Source: DATJGS01 sp035494735 (GTDB taxonomy: Bacteria; Eisenbacteria; RBG-16-71-46). From it: 64,000 nucleotides of DNA. Numbering within the stretch: position 1 is the first letter of the stretch; each line of letters begins with the position of its first letter. The translations under genes were made by a program, and so were the position numbers. The notes beneath the pieces are model-generated. The model had not been told where the DNA came from. It ran no database searches and saw only the letters and a program-made list of their open reading frames with translations. The stretch lies in the NCBI GenBank assembly GCA_035494735.1, contig DATJGS010000037.1, positions 124,001 through 188,000 on the forward strand. Direction: 5' to 3'. Below, one piece after another: positions 34,177-42,055 of this stretch.

Positions 34177-34875
34177 TTGAACGCGTTCGATCACAGCATC
34201 ATCTCCCACCTCAACGCGTTCGCCCGCCACTCCACGACGTTCGACAATCTCGTCGTCTACGTTTCGCGCAGCGGACTCGTCAAGGGCGACGTGGCGATGA
34301 GCGTGTTCTGGTGGAAATGGTTCCGCGCCCGGCACACCGTTCCCGAAGCGCGCGCGAGCCTGTTCGCGACGCTGATCGGCGCCCTGCTTTCGATCGTCGG
34401 CGGCCGGGTGCTGGCGACGCTGCTGCCGTTCCGACTGCGGCCCATCCACGACCCGTCCGTGCAATTCGTGGCGCCGTTCGGATCGGACCTGGGAGAACTG
34501 CGGGGCTGGAGTTCCTTTCCGAGCGACCACGCGATGCTGTTCTTCGAGCTCGCCGTCGGCATGCTGTACGTGTCGCGCGTCGCGGGCCTGGCGCTGCTCG
34601 TTCAGGCGGCGTTCGTCGTGTGCCTGCCGCGCGTTTATCTCGGGCTGCACTATCCGACGGACATCCTGGGAGGCGCCGCGATCGGGGCTTTGACCGCGAT
34701 ACTCTTCAACGTGCCGCGGCTGCGCGACTGGCTGGCTCGGCCATTCCTGCGTTTGTTGCAGCGCAGCCCGTCGGCGTTCTACACACTGCTGTTCTTCCTG
34801 AGCGTACAGGTCACGACCATGTTCGACGACTTCCGCACGCTGCTCGTGTTGCTGGGCCGGATCGGGCGGCCATAG
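34177..34875 (+). CDS. PAP2-superfamily phosphatase
   Basis: Membrane lipid phosphatase-like protein, about 232 residues. It contains the PAP2 signatures in order: RLRPIHDPS (KxxxxxxRP-like), FPSDHA (PSGH variant) and RVYLGLHYPTDILGG (SRxxxxxHxxxD). Five or more hydrophobic segments. TTG at 34177 is preferred, with AGGGAAGGG upstream; the frame is open from 34129. In this superfamily Gly of PSGH is more usual than Asp, as in FPSDHA, but the Asp variant is common in the BcrC/undecaprenyl-type branch. Probably dephosphorylates undecaprenyl diphosphate or another lipid phosphate. Confidence 0.85.
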   Translation: MNAFDHSIISHLNAFARHSTTFDNLVVYVSRSGLVKGDVAMSVFWWKWFRARHTVPEARASLFATLIGALLSIVGGRVLATLLPFRLRPIHDPSVQFVAPFGSDLGELRGWSSFPSDHAMLFFELAVGMLYVSRVAGLALLVQAAFVVCLPRVYLGLHYPTDILGGAAIGALTAILFNVPRLRDWLARPFLRLLQRSPSAFYTLLFFLSVQVTTMFDDFRTLLVLLGRIGRP

Positions 34876-34942
34876 CGCCTGGCGTCGCTCGAGAGCCGAA
34901 GCGCGATGTCGCGGGGCAACCGCGTCGCGCCAGATGCGGCGG

Positions 34943-35371
34943 TTACCGCGCGACGGCGCTCAGCGTGAACGTCACGTTCGTCGCGCGGCTCGTGCCGTGG
35001 AACGAACGCAGCGCGACGCGCGACTCGGGCGCAGCGCCGACCACGAACGCATCGCCGGCGGGCGCGGCCTGACCGGCGGCGTCACGCCCGTCCCACGCCG
35101 CGGCCGACTCGTGGCTCGCGGCGTGAAGCGTCGTGAGCGTGCGGCCCGACGCGTCCAAGATCGCGAACGGACGCGCGCGCGCCCCGTTCCACGTGAACGC
35201 GGTGCCGCCCGGATACAGCGTGTGGGGTCCGAGCGGCGCGAGGTCGACACCGACCAGAGCAACGGGCGGCGCGGCGGCGCACGGCGTCGAAGAGGTGACC
35301 GCGACAGCGACGACAGAGAACGCGAGCGCGCCGAGCGCACCCTGACGAAGCACACCAACCGAGGACCACAT
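34943..35371 (-). CDS. Small secreted protein, beta-rich module
   Basis: 142 residues. Begins MWSSVGVLRQGALGALAFSVVAVAV, a signal peptide, then a beta-rich domain of about 100 residues: TLYPGGTAFTWNGARARPFAILDASGRTL, AAAWDGRDAAGQAAPAGDAFVV and VTFTLSAVAR. The WDGRDAAGQ..P.G pattern is that of FlgD/Ig-like or type-IX-module proteins such as those at 9835 and 60079, but here nearly the whole mature protein is that module. No function is assigned. The start at 35371 was chosen for the signal peptide; the longer frame to 35521 is Arg/Pro-rich. Confidence 0.6.
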   Translation of the reverse strand: MWSSVGVLRQGALGALAFSVVAVAVTSSTPCAAAPPVALVGVDLAPLGPHTLYPGGTAFTWNGARARPFAILDASGRTLTTLHAASHESAAAWDGRDAAGQAAPAGDAFVVGAAPESRVALRSFHGTSRATNVTFTLSAVAR

Positions 35372-35610
35372 GGAGCCGCTCCCGGCGTCACCCTGGCCCC
35401 GGAGGGCGCGGACGAACGCGTCTTGAAGATGGTTGCGTCGGGCACGAGGGGGAGCCGTCGGCGCCTGGCCCGGCCGGGGGGACCGGTTTGCTGCGGATCG
35501 GAGGGGCCGATCTACAAGCACGACAGCGCAAGTCCCGGACCACGCGGCGCCGTGCGCCGGCGGCGCGCGTCCGCGTGCAATGCCGGGGCCGCGCGGTGCA
35601 GAATGCGTGC

Positions 35611-36561
35611 GTGCGTGATTCCATCGGGCGAACGCACCCGCGTTCGCGGGTCCATCGTGCAGGAATCGGCGCCGCGCTGGTCGTGGCGGCGCTGATCCTC
35701 GGCGCCGCGCTGCCGGGGCTGCCGGCAGACCTTGCCGTCGCGGCGACGACGGCGAGCCCCCTCCGTCATGGCACGGTGCGCATCCTGCGCATGCCCGCGC
35801 CGTCGCTCGGCGAGGCGAGCCACAGCGTGCGCGTGTACTACCCGCCTTCGTATTTCGACCCGGACTCCGCGGCCAAGCGCTACCCGGTCGAGTACCTGCT
35901 GCACGGCTGGCCCGGCGGGGACGGCAACTGGACTGGTCAGGGCCACGCGGACGAGACCCTCGACACGCTGATCACGGAGCGGCGCATTCCCGAACTGCTG
36001 GTCGTGATGCCGAACGGCAACGGGCGCGGGCTGCTCGGGCGGTCGCTGTACGTGAACGCCGCGGACGGCCTGTGCAACATGGACGACTTCGTGTGGCGAG
36101 ACCTGGTGGCGTGGGCCGACTCCACACTGCGCACGGTGCCGACGCGCGAAGCCCGCGGGATCGCCGGGCTGTCGGACGGCGGCACCGGCGCCCTCAACCT
36201 CGCGTTCCGCCATCCGGACGTGTTCTCGCGTTGCGCCGGGCACAGCGGCGACTACCACCTGCAGCGCGCGTGGGACAACAAGCGCATCTTCGGCGACGGG
36301 GCGGCAGCCGATCGCCTGTACGCGACGTACAGCCCGGCGCTCTACGCGCCGAGCATCGTTCCCGCGCTCCACACGCTCGCCATCTATTTCGACGTCGGCG
36401 TCCACGACGGCGAACTCGAGACGAACCGCGAGCTCGACCGCGTGCTCACCCGGCTCGGCGTCGCGCACACGTACGGCGAGCTGTCGGGCGGCCACAGCTG
36501 GTCCTTCTGGCGGAGCCAACTCCGGCGCTCGCTCGTCGCCCTGTGGGGCGCGCGGCCCTGA
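35611..36561 (+). CDS. Exported esterase-like alpha/beta-hydrolase (paralogue 1)
   Basis: About 316 residues, esterase D/feruloyl-esterase-like. N-terminal hydrophobic segment (GIGAALVVAALILGAALPGL) suggests export. Core: VEYLLHGWPGGDGNWTG, LLVVMPNGNGRG, GIAGLSDGGTGALNLAFRHPD with the nucleophile Ser in GLSDGG, and LSGGHSWSFW with the catalytic-type His. It shares the whole layout with the protein at 37902, including GRGxLGRSLYVNxADG and DLxAWADST. The start is uncertain; GTG 35611 is one choice and the frame is open from 35488. It precedes the arsR operator by about 70 bases. Confidence 0.8.
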   Translation: MRDSIGRTHPRSRVHRAGIGAALVVAALILGAALPGLPADLAVAATTASPLRHGTVRILRMPAPSLGEASHSVRVYYPPSYFDPDSAAKRYPVEYLLHGWPGGDGNWTGQGHADETLDTLITERRIPELLVVMPNGNGRGLLGRSLYVNAADGLCNMDDFVWRDLVAWADSTLRTVPTREARGIAGLSDGGTGALNLAFRHPDVFSRCAGHSGDYHLQRAWDNKRIFGDGAAADRLYATYSPALYAPSIVPALHTLAIYFDVGVHDGELETNRELDRVLTRLGVAHTYGELSGGHSWSFWRSQLRRSLVALWGARP

Positions 36562-36634
36562 CCGTCGCGGTCCCCCGTCGCACCTCGAGCGCGTTCCCAG
36601 AAAAAACCCTTGCGACGCCGGGCGCGATCATTCA

Positions 36635-36648
36635 TCGTATATTTACGA
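36635..36648. promoter_or_regulatory. Candidate ArsR operator
   Basis: TCGTA-TATT-TACGA, a perfect five-base inverted repeat in an A+T-rich patch, 18 bases before the arsR ATG at 36667 and next to its GATAGGAGG ribosome binding site. An AT-rich interrupted dyad overlapping the promoter is the usual form of an ArsR/SmtB site, so autoregulation is likely. Confidence 0.6.
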
Positions 36649-36666
36649 TTAACGATAGGAGGCGCC

Positions 36667-36981
36667 ATGCAGACCATTGCCGTGCGTCAGGCTCGCAGCC
36701 GTTCCGGGTTTGGCGCAGAAGACCGCGAGCTCGCGGTTCTCGCTCGGGCGCTCGGGCATCCGGCGCGCGTCGCGATCCTGAGGTACCTGGCGCGGCAGGG
36801 CGAGTGCGTGTGCGGTCACCTCGTCGACCGGCTGCCGCTCGCCCAGGCGACCGTGTCCCAGCACCTGAAGGTGCTGAAGCAGGCCGGACTGATCGAAGGA
36901 GAAGTGGAAGGGCCGCGCGTCTGCTACTGCGTCCGCCCGGGGAGCCTGCGCCGGCTGCGCATGCTGCTCGGCGAGCTGTAG
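36667..36981 (+). CDS. arsR: ArsR-family arsenic-responsive repressor
   Basis: 104-residue winged-helix repressor. ATG at 36667 with AGGAGG upstream. The HTH is LPLAQATVSQHLKVLKQAGLIEGEVEGPRVCYCV, and the RQGECVCGHLVDRLP segment matches the ArsR metalloid motif ELCVCDL in position, giving two cysteines next to the recognition helix; a further Cys pair lies in VCYCV. It would repress its own unit and release it on As(III) binding. The downstream arsM gene starts 25 bases later, so both are under the same control. Confidence 0.92.
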   Translation: MQTIAVRQARSRSGFGAEDRELAVLARALGHPARVAILRYLARQGECVCGHLVDRLPLAQATVSQHLKVLKQAGLIEGEVEGPRVCYCVRPGSLRRLRMLLGEL

Positions 36982-37005
36982 CGTTCTTCGAGAGGAGTGA
37001 GCACC

Positions 37006-37905
37006 ATGGAATCGATCGCCGCTTCACCGTGCTGCACGCCGCTGCCGGGCAAGGATCGCTGTTGCGACTCGGAGCCGGCGACGACCGCCAACGAATCTGC
37101 CGCCGCCGCGCATAGCGCCTCCGCCGGGGCGGACTCCGCGGCCGACGTCACGCACGCCGCGGTCCGCGCGCGCTACACGGCCGCCGCGGAGGGCTCCGCG
37201 CGCGGCTGCTGTTCGACGCCCGAGGACGCGGAGCACGTGCTGGCCGCGCTCGGCTACACGAGCGAGCAGGCGGCCGCGATCCCCGAGGGCGCGAACCTCG
37301 GGCTCGGCTGCGGCAATCCGCTCGCGCACGCCGAACTCGTCGCGGGCGAAACGGTGCTCGACCTGGGATCCGGCGCCGGGATCGACTGCTTCATCGCCGC
37401 GCGCCAAGTCGGTCCGGCCGGCCGCGCCATCGGCGTGGACATGACGCCGGCCATGATCGACCGGGCGCGCGCGAACGCACGCCGCGCGTCCGTCACGAAC
37501 GTCGAGTTCCGGCTCGGCGAGATCGAGCACCTGCCGGTGGCCGACGGCAGCGTCGACGCGATCGTCTCGAACTGCGTCGTGAACCTGTCGCCCGACAAGC
37601 CGGCGGTGTTCCGCGAAGCGTGGCGCGTGCTGCGCGCGGGCGGACGGCTCCTCGTCAGCGATCTCGTGTGGACGAAGGACGTGCCGGACGCGCTGAAGGC
37701 GCGCGTCGACCGGAGCGTGGGCTGCGTGGCCGGCGCGTCGCGCCTCGAGGACTACCTGGCGCTGTTGAGCGCGGCCGGCTTTCGCGACGTCGCGGTCGTG
37801 GAACGCGCCGGCTACGCGCCGGCCGAGAGCGCGCTCGGCGACGACGCGGAGGAACGCGAGGCGTTCGCCGCGATCGCGTCCGTGAAGGTCCGGGCCATCA
37901 AGTGA
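37006..37905 (+). CDS. arsM: Arsenite methyltransferase ArsM
   Basis: 299-residue SAM-dependent methyltransferase converting As(III) to methylated arsenicals. SAM-binding motif VLDLGSGAGIDCFIAARQVG, then GVDMTPAMIDRAR, VDAIVSNCVVNLSPDK with a conserved Cys, and RSVGCVAGASRLEDYLALL with another Cys; RGCCST and LGCGNPL are the usual N-terminal elements. A Cys-rich start (SPCCTPLPGKDRCCDSE) may help bind As(III). ATG at 37006 follows GAGAGGAG; an in-frame GTG lies at 36997 but overlaps the binding site. The stop overlaps the next gene's GTG by four bases. Confidence 0.94.
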   Translation: MESIAASPCCTPLPGKDRCCDSEPATTANESAAAAHSASAGADSAADVTHAAVRARYTAAAEGSARGCCSTPEDAEHVLAALGYTSEQAAAIPEGANLGLGCGNPLAHAELVAGETVLDLGSGAGIDCFIAARQVGPAGRAIGVDMTPAMIDRARANARRASVTNVEFRLGEIEHLPVADGSVDAIVSNCVVNLSPDKPAVFREAWRVLRAGGRLLVSDLVWTKDVPDALKARVDRSVGCVAGASRLEDYLALLSAAGFRDVAVVERAGYAPAESALGDDAEEREAFAAIASVKVRAIK

Positions 37906-38813
37906 ACGGTGCCGGCCCACGGGCACTGCGCGTGCTCCGGGCCGCGGCGCTCGCAGTGGCGCTCGCGGCATCGACCGTCGCTCCCGCGCGTGCCGGGCCG
38001 TCGTTCGGTCCGCCGCGCCCGGGCGCCGTCGGCGCGACGTTCATCCCCGCCGCAACGCTCGGCGACGCTCGGCGCAGCGTGCTCGTGTACCTGCCGCCCT
38101 CGTACGATCGGCCCGAGGCGCGCGACCGGCGTTATCCGCTCGTCGTGTTCCTGCACGGCGGACCCGGCGCGAACACGGATTTCGAAGCGAAGGGACACAT
38201 CGGCGCACTGCTCGATCGGCTGATCGCGCGCCAAGCGATTCCGGAGATCATCGCGCTCTTCCCCGACGGCCACGGGCGCGGCCGGCTCGGGCGCTCGCTG
38301 TACGTCAACAGCGCCGACGGTCACGTGCGCATGGAGGATTTCCTCGTCCACGACCTCGAGGCGTGGGCCGATTCGACGTGGCGCACGCGCGCGGACGCCG
38401 GGCAGCGTGCGCTCGTCGGGATCTCGGACGGCGGCGGCGCCGCGCTGAACCTGGCGTTCAAGCACCCGGACCGGTTCCGCGCGTGCGCCGGGTTGAGCGG
38501 CGAGTACCACCTGCCCGTGGGGCGCGGCGTGGACGCGGTGCTCGGCCCGCCGGCCGTGGCCGCGCGCATCATCGCCGCGAACAGTCCGATCGACTACATC
38601 GCGCGCGTGGCGCCCGCCGTGCGCGGCATGCGCATCTACATGGACTGCGGGCTGCTCGATCTCTCGTTCTTCGACGATCGCGAGATGGAGCACGCGCTGC
38701 GCGGCCTCGGGCTCGCGCACCAGTACGTCGAGTACTGGGGCTGGCACGACTGGCCGTTCTGGACGCGCCGCCTGCCGATCGCGCTCGCCGCCGTGACGCG
38801 CGGCTGGAACTAG
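37902..38813 (+). CDS. Exported esterase-like alpha/beta-hydrolase (paralogue 2), coupled to arsM
   Basis: 303 residues with a signal peptide (ALRVLRAAALAVALAASTVAPARA). Begins at GTG 37902 in a GTGA overlap with the arsM stop, so it is translated with it. Core: YPLVVFLHGGPGANTDF, IIALFPDGHGRG, ALVGISDGGGAALNLAFKHPD with nucleophile Ser, and WGWHDWPFW with His. Clearly a paralogue of the esterase at 35611. Role in arsenic response is unknown; hydrolysis of an arsenic-containing or methylated compound outside the cytoplasm is speculative. Confidence 0.85.
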   Translation: MNGAGPRALRVLRAAALAVALAASTVAPARAGPSFGPPRPGAVGATFIPAATLGDARRSVLVYLPPSYDRPEARDRRYPLVVFLHGGPGANTDFEAKGHIGALLDRLIARQAIPEIIALFPDGHGRGRLGRSLYVNSADGHVRMEDFLVHDLEAWADSTWRTRADAGQRALVGISDGGGAALNLAFKHPDRFRACAGLSGEYHLPVGRGVDAVLGPPAVAARIIAANSPIDYIARVAPAVRGMRIYMDCGLLDLSFFDDREMEHALRGLGLAHQYVEYWGWHDWPFWTRRLPIALAAVTRGWN

Positions 38814-38825
38814 CGCGGCCGCGAA

Positions 38826-38847
38826 CCGGGCTTCGGCGAACGCCCGG
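38826..38847. terminator. Hairpin between convergent genes
   Basis: CCGGGC, ten-base loop, GCCCGG, between the plus-strand esterase (ends 38813) and the minus-strand globin gene (ends 38867). Short stem and no T-run, so only a candidate. Confidence 0.35.
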
Positions 38848-38866
38848 CTCGCGCGCCGTCGCAGTG

Positions 38867-39364
38867 TTACTTCTCGACGATGTCGCCCTTCATGCCGGCC
38901 AGCAGCGCGATCAACTCGCCCTTCTCGGTCGCTCCCACCTGGTGCTTGTCGAGCGACTTGGTCAGATCCTCGACGAGCGCGTTGAAGTCGGCGTCGGCGA
39001 TGCCCATGCCCTGGTGCGTGGTCTTCATGTCGCGCCCGGTGTACTTCTCGGGCCCGCCGGTGGCCTGGCCGATCAGGTTCGTCAGGTTCGTCTTCAGCTT
39101 GGGCAGGTCCGCGTCCTGGAAAAAGTGGTTGATGCGCTGGTCCGCGGCGACGTTGTCGACGAAGTCGCCGACCACGGCCGTCAGCGCGGCGCCGCCGCCC
39201 AGACGTTCGTAGAGCGACTTCTCGGCGGCGCCGGAAGCCGGCGTCGCGCTCGACGACGCGGCGCCCGAGGCCGCGCCGCCCGACGCGTGCGGCTTGCAGC
39301 CCGCGGCGAACAACACGGCGACCAGCACGACCAGCAGCACGGTGACGACGTTCGATTTGCGCAT
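38867..39364 (-). CDS. Exported truncated haemoglobin (group I-like) lipoprotein
   Basis: 165 residues. It has a lipoprotein signal (MRKSNVVTVLLVVLVAVLFAAGC, lipobox FAAGC) and a Ser/Ala/Gly linker, then the two-on-two globin domain from about residue 48: KSLYERLGGGAALTAVVGDFVDNVAADQ, INHFFQDADLPKL, IGQATGGPEKYTGRDM, then THQGMGIADADF with the proximal haem His. Where most group I globins have Tyr at B10 (DFYxxV), this one has Val (DFVDNV), so oxygen stabilisation may differ. ATG at 39364. It is 68 bases after the PaaG-like gene on the same strand. Confidence 0.88.
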   Translation of the reverse strand: MRKSNVVTVLLVVLVAVLFAAGCKPHASGGAASGAASSSATPASGAAEKSLYERLGGGAALTAVVGDFVDNVAADQRINHFFQDADLPKLKTNLTNLIGQATGGPEKYTGRDMKTTHQGMGIADADFNALVEDLTKSLDKHQVGATEKGELIALLAGMKGDIVEK

Positions 39365-39432
39365 GACGTTCTTCCTCTCGGTGGGTGAAGCGTGGCCGGC
39401 CTGCGGCGCAGCGCCGCGCCTACCTGGCGCGG

Positions 39433-40263
39433 CTACTCGAAACTCCAGGGACGGGCGGACGAACTCGACGCGCGTCCGGCGCGGAAGGCCGGAACGCGCT
39501 TCGCGACGAAGGCGCCGAGGCCTTCGGCCGAATCGGCGGAAGCCCAGCACGCCTCCTGGGCCGCGGCCTCGGCGTCCAGGCATTCGTCCAGCGTGCGAGC
39601 GAGCGACGCGCCGAGCGTGCGTTTCGCGAAGGTCACGCTCGTCACCGGCGCATCGGCCAGGCGCCGCGCGCGCGCCGCGACTTCGCTCGTAAACGCGTCG
39701 TCCGCGAACACGCGCTGCACGAGCCCGATGCGCAGCGCCTCGGCGGCGTCCATCATCTCGCCGAGCCAGCACAGCTCGAGCGCGTTCGCGAGTCCCACCT
39801 GGCGCGGCAGCGCGTACGTGCCGCCCCAGTCCGGGTGCAGGCCGATGCGCGCGAACGTCTCGCCGAACGTGGCGCGCTCCGAGGCCCAGCGCACATCGCA
39901 GGCGAGCGCGAGGTTCAGTCCGGCGCCCGCGGCCACGCCGTTCACCGCGGCCACGGTCGGGATGTCGAACGCGGCGAGGCGGGTCACGATGCCGCGCCCG
40001 AGTTCCAGCAGCGGCGCCAGCTGCGCAAAGGGCGCACCACGTTCGCGCAGCGCCATCATGTGGTGCACGTCCCCGCCCGAGCAGAACGCCCGGCCGGCGC
40101 CGGCCAGCACGAGCACGCGCGCGTCGCGGCGCGCCGCCACTTCGTCGAGCCGCTCGATCAGGCGCTCGCGCATGTCGCCGGCGAACGCGTTCAGCTTGTC
40201 GGGGCGATTGAGCGTGAGGGTCGCGATGCCGTCCGCGACGTCGAGCAGCACGAGGTCCGACAC
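39433..40263 (-). CDS. PaaG-like enoyl-CoA hydratase/isomerase
   Basis: 276-residue crotonase. Start GTG 40263 (VSDLVLLDVADGIATLTLNRPDKLNAF); the longer frame has no family resemblance. Oxyanion-hole elements GAGRAFCSGGDVHHM and VNGVAAGAGLNLALACDVRWA. The region FGETFARIGLHPDWGGTYALPRQVG lacks the second hydratase Glu (Ala there) but carries the Asp of HPDWGGT, like PaaG-type 1,2-epoxyphenylacetyl-CoA/2,3-dehydroadipyl-CoA isomerases. This suggests an isomerase acting on aromatic or branched acyl-CoA, though other pathways use the same type. Probably co-transcribed with the downstream globin gene. Confidence 0.85.
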   Translation of the reverse strand: MSDLVLLDVADGIATLTLNRPDKLNAFAGDMRERLIERLDEVAARRDARVLVLAGAGRAFCSGGDVHHMMALRERGAPFAQLAPLLELGRGIVTRLAAFDIPTVAAVNGVAAGAGLNLALACDVRWASERATFGETFARIGLHPDWGGTYALPRQVGLANALELCWLGEMMDAAEALRIGLVQRVFADDAFTSEVAARARRLADAPVTSVTFAKRTLGASLARTLDECLDAEAAAQEACWASADSAEGLGAFVAKRVPAFRAGRASSSSARPWSFE

Positions 40264-40484
40264 GGGCTCTCCGAACGGGGTCGAGAAGAAGGCGCGCGGC
40301 GGCGCGAGCCAGGCACACGACGAAACGCGCGCAATATACCGCACGCGGCCGGGGCCTCCCGGCGGCCCACTCCTGCGTTCGTCGCCCCCGCTCCCGACTT
40401 CGTCGGGTGCCCGCGCGGCCGGCTTGACGGCGGCCCGCGGGGCCGCCCATTCTTGGGTCACGCGCGTCGACGCGCGCGATCGCC

Positions 40485-40778
40485 ATGACTCGAACGCACG
40501 ACCTCTTCCGCTCCATCGTCCGCCGGCTCGGCCCGTTCACGGCCGTGCTGCTGCTCGCGCTCGTCGTGGTCGGCGGAGTCCACCGTCACGAGTCCGGCGA
40601 CAGCCGCCACGATTGCGCGGTCTGTAGCGCGAGTCACGCCCCGGCCGTCGCCGGCGCGACGACTCCCGCGCCCGGCCCGGTCCACGCCTGGCACGAGCGC
40701 GCGTTCATCGCGCGTGTCGAGCTGCGCGTCGTCGACCCCGCGGCTCCGCGCACCTCGCGCGCCCCGCCCTCCGCTTAG
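40485..40778 (+). CDS. Small membrane-anchored His/Cys-rich protein
   Basis: 97 residues. One N-terminal hydrophobic segment (FTAVLLLALVVVGG), then a His/Cys-rich stretch (HRHESGDSRHDCAVCSASHAP) resembling the metal-handling motifs of small proteins found beside zinc or copper transport genes, and a short basic Pro-rich end. It lies just upstream of an outer-membrane protein, a metal-binding protein and a permease on the same strand, so a role in metal sensing or chaperoning is plausible but not shown. Too short for firm homology. Confidence 0.6.
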   Translation: MTRTHDLFRSIVRRLGPFTAVLLLALVVVGGVHRHESGDSRHDCAVCSASHAPAVAGATTPAPGPVHAWHERAFIARVELRVVDPAAPRTSRAPPSA

Positions 40779-40893
40779 AGCCCCGCTCCCGAATCGTTCG
40801 CAACTCCACGCGCCGGCGTCTCTGCGCCGTCGCGGCCGCACGTCGTGCGGCGGGAGTTCGCCAGTGGACTCTTCACGTCTCGGAGGGACTCGC

Positions 40894-41994
40894 ATGTCCC
40901 GACGCACCACTCCGCTCGCCTGCGTCATCGCGGCGTTCGCGCTTGCGCCCGCGCTCGCGACCGCCCAGACGAACTCGATGTTCTCGAATCTCGCGAACCC
41001 GGCGATCGGCATGAACTCGCTGTTCTCCGGCCAGGCCGCGCACAACCTGAACCAGCCGTACGGGCTCCAGTTCGACGAAGCGGAGATCAGCCTGATCTCC
41101 GTCGTCGATCCGTACTGGACGTTCGCGAGCAACATCGTGTTCCTGGACGGCGGCACGGTGGATCCCGAGGAAGTCTGGGCGCGCAGCACGAGCGTTCCCG
41201 GCATCCAGCTCAAGCTCGGCAAGATCCGCGGCACGTTCGGCAAGCACGGGCTGCTGCACACGCACGCGTTTCCGTTCATCCAGGCGCCGATCGTGATGGC
41301 GAACACGATCGGCGAGGAGGGCTTCAAGGACGCGGGCGCCGAGGCCGCGTGGCTCACGCCCCTGCCCTGGTACTCGGAGCTGACAGGCGGCATCTATCGG
41401 GCCGCCGGCGTCGATGACGATCATCCGCTCGATCTGGGCTCGACGCGGCACGACAACGTGCCGTTCCTCGGCCACTGGAAGAACCAGTTCGACCTGAACG
41501 ACGCGACGACGCTGGAGGTGGGCCAGTCGATCCTGCAGGGCCGCGGCGTCGACGGGAATCGGCGCGACGCCTACGGCGCGGACGTGACGATCCGCAACGT
41601 GCCGGCCAAGAACTCGAACCGGCGCGGCTGGATCCTCCAGAGCGAATACCTGCAGAAGGGCTCGGCCACCCCCGACGGCTACGCGCGCGAGCAGGACGGC
41701 GGCTACGCGTCGCTCCAGTACCGGCTGTCGCAGATCTGGTGGATGGGCGTGCGCGGCGAGCAGGCGCGCAACAGTCTCGCCGACTTCCTCGTCGACGGCA
41801 CCGGCGCTCCCGTGCGCGGCAAGGTGAACCGCGTCTCCGCGAACCTGGCGTGGATGCCGTCCGAGTTTTCGTTCATACGACTCGAGTACAGCCATGCCCA
41901 GGCCGACGCGGGCAACGGCATCCGGCCGAACGACGACCGCATCATGGTGCAGATGAGCTACACGATCGGATATCACCCGGCCCACGCGTACTAG
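40894..41994 (+). CDS. Outer-membrane beta-barrel protein of a metal-uptake cluster
   Basis: 366 residues with a signal peptide (PLACVIAAFALAPALATAQ) and GGAGGG 8 bases before the ATG. Alternating aromatic strands through to a C-terminal aromatic ending (IMVQMSYTIGYHPAHAY) suggest a porin-like barrel. Segments such as LKLGKIRGTFGKHGLLHTHAFPFIQAP and GYASLQYRLSQIWWMGVRGE are typical of periodic barrel strands. It has several His (HGLLHTHAF, HKN-free loops) and lies 61 bases before the binding-protein gene. Possibly the outer-membrane entry for the same metal; substrate not determined. Confidence 0.7.
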   Translation: MSRRTTPLACVIAAFALAPALATAQTNSMFSNLANPAIGMNSLFSGQAAHNLNQPYGLQFDEAEISLISVVDPYWTFASNIVFLDGGTVDPEEVWARSTSVPGIQLKLGKIRGTFGKHGLLHTHAFPFIQAPIVMANTIGEEGFKDAGAEAAWLTPLPWYSELTGGIYRAAGVDDDHPLDLGSTRHDNVPFLGHWKNQFDLNDATTLEVGQSILQGRGVDGNRRDAYGADVTIRNVPAKNSNRRGWILQSEYLQKGSATPDGYAREQDGGYASLQYRLSQIWWMGVRGEQARNSLADFLVDGTGAPVRGKVNRVSANLAWMPSEFSFIRLEYSHAQADAGNGIRPNDDRIMVQMSYTIGYHPAHAY

Positions 41995-42055
41995 CGAATC
42001 CACCGCGGCGCGCGGCAAGTGTCGCGCGGACGTGAAGCACCCCTAGGAGGATTTC

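Noticed and set aside
37620..37901. A longer start for the second esterase.
   Set aside because: The extension is out-of-frame shadow of arsM; GTG 37902 is followed by a signal peptide.
40837..40851. CCGCAC-GTC-GTGCGG hairpin upstream of the barrel gene, possible riboswitch or terminator.
   Set aside because: Very short loop and no surrounding conserved structure; GC-rich DNA makes such stems common.
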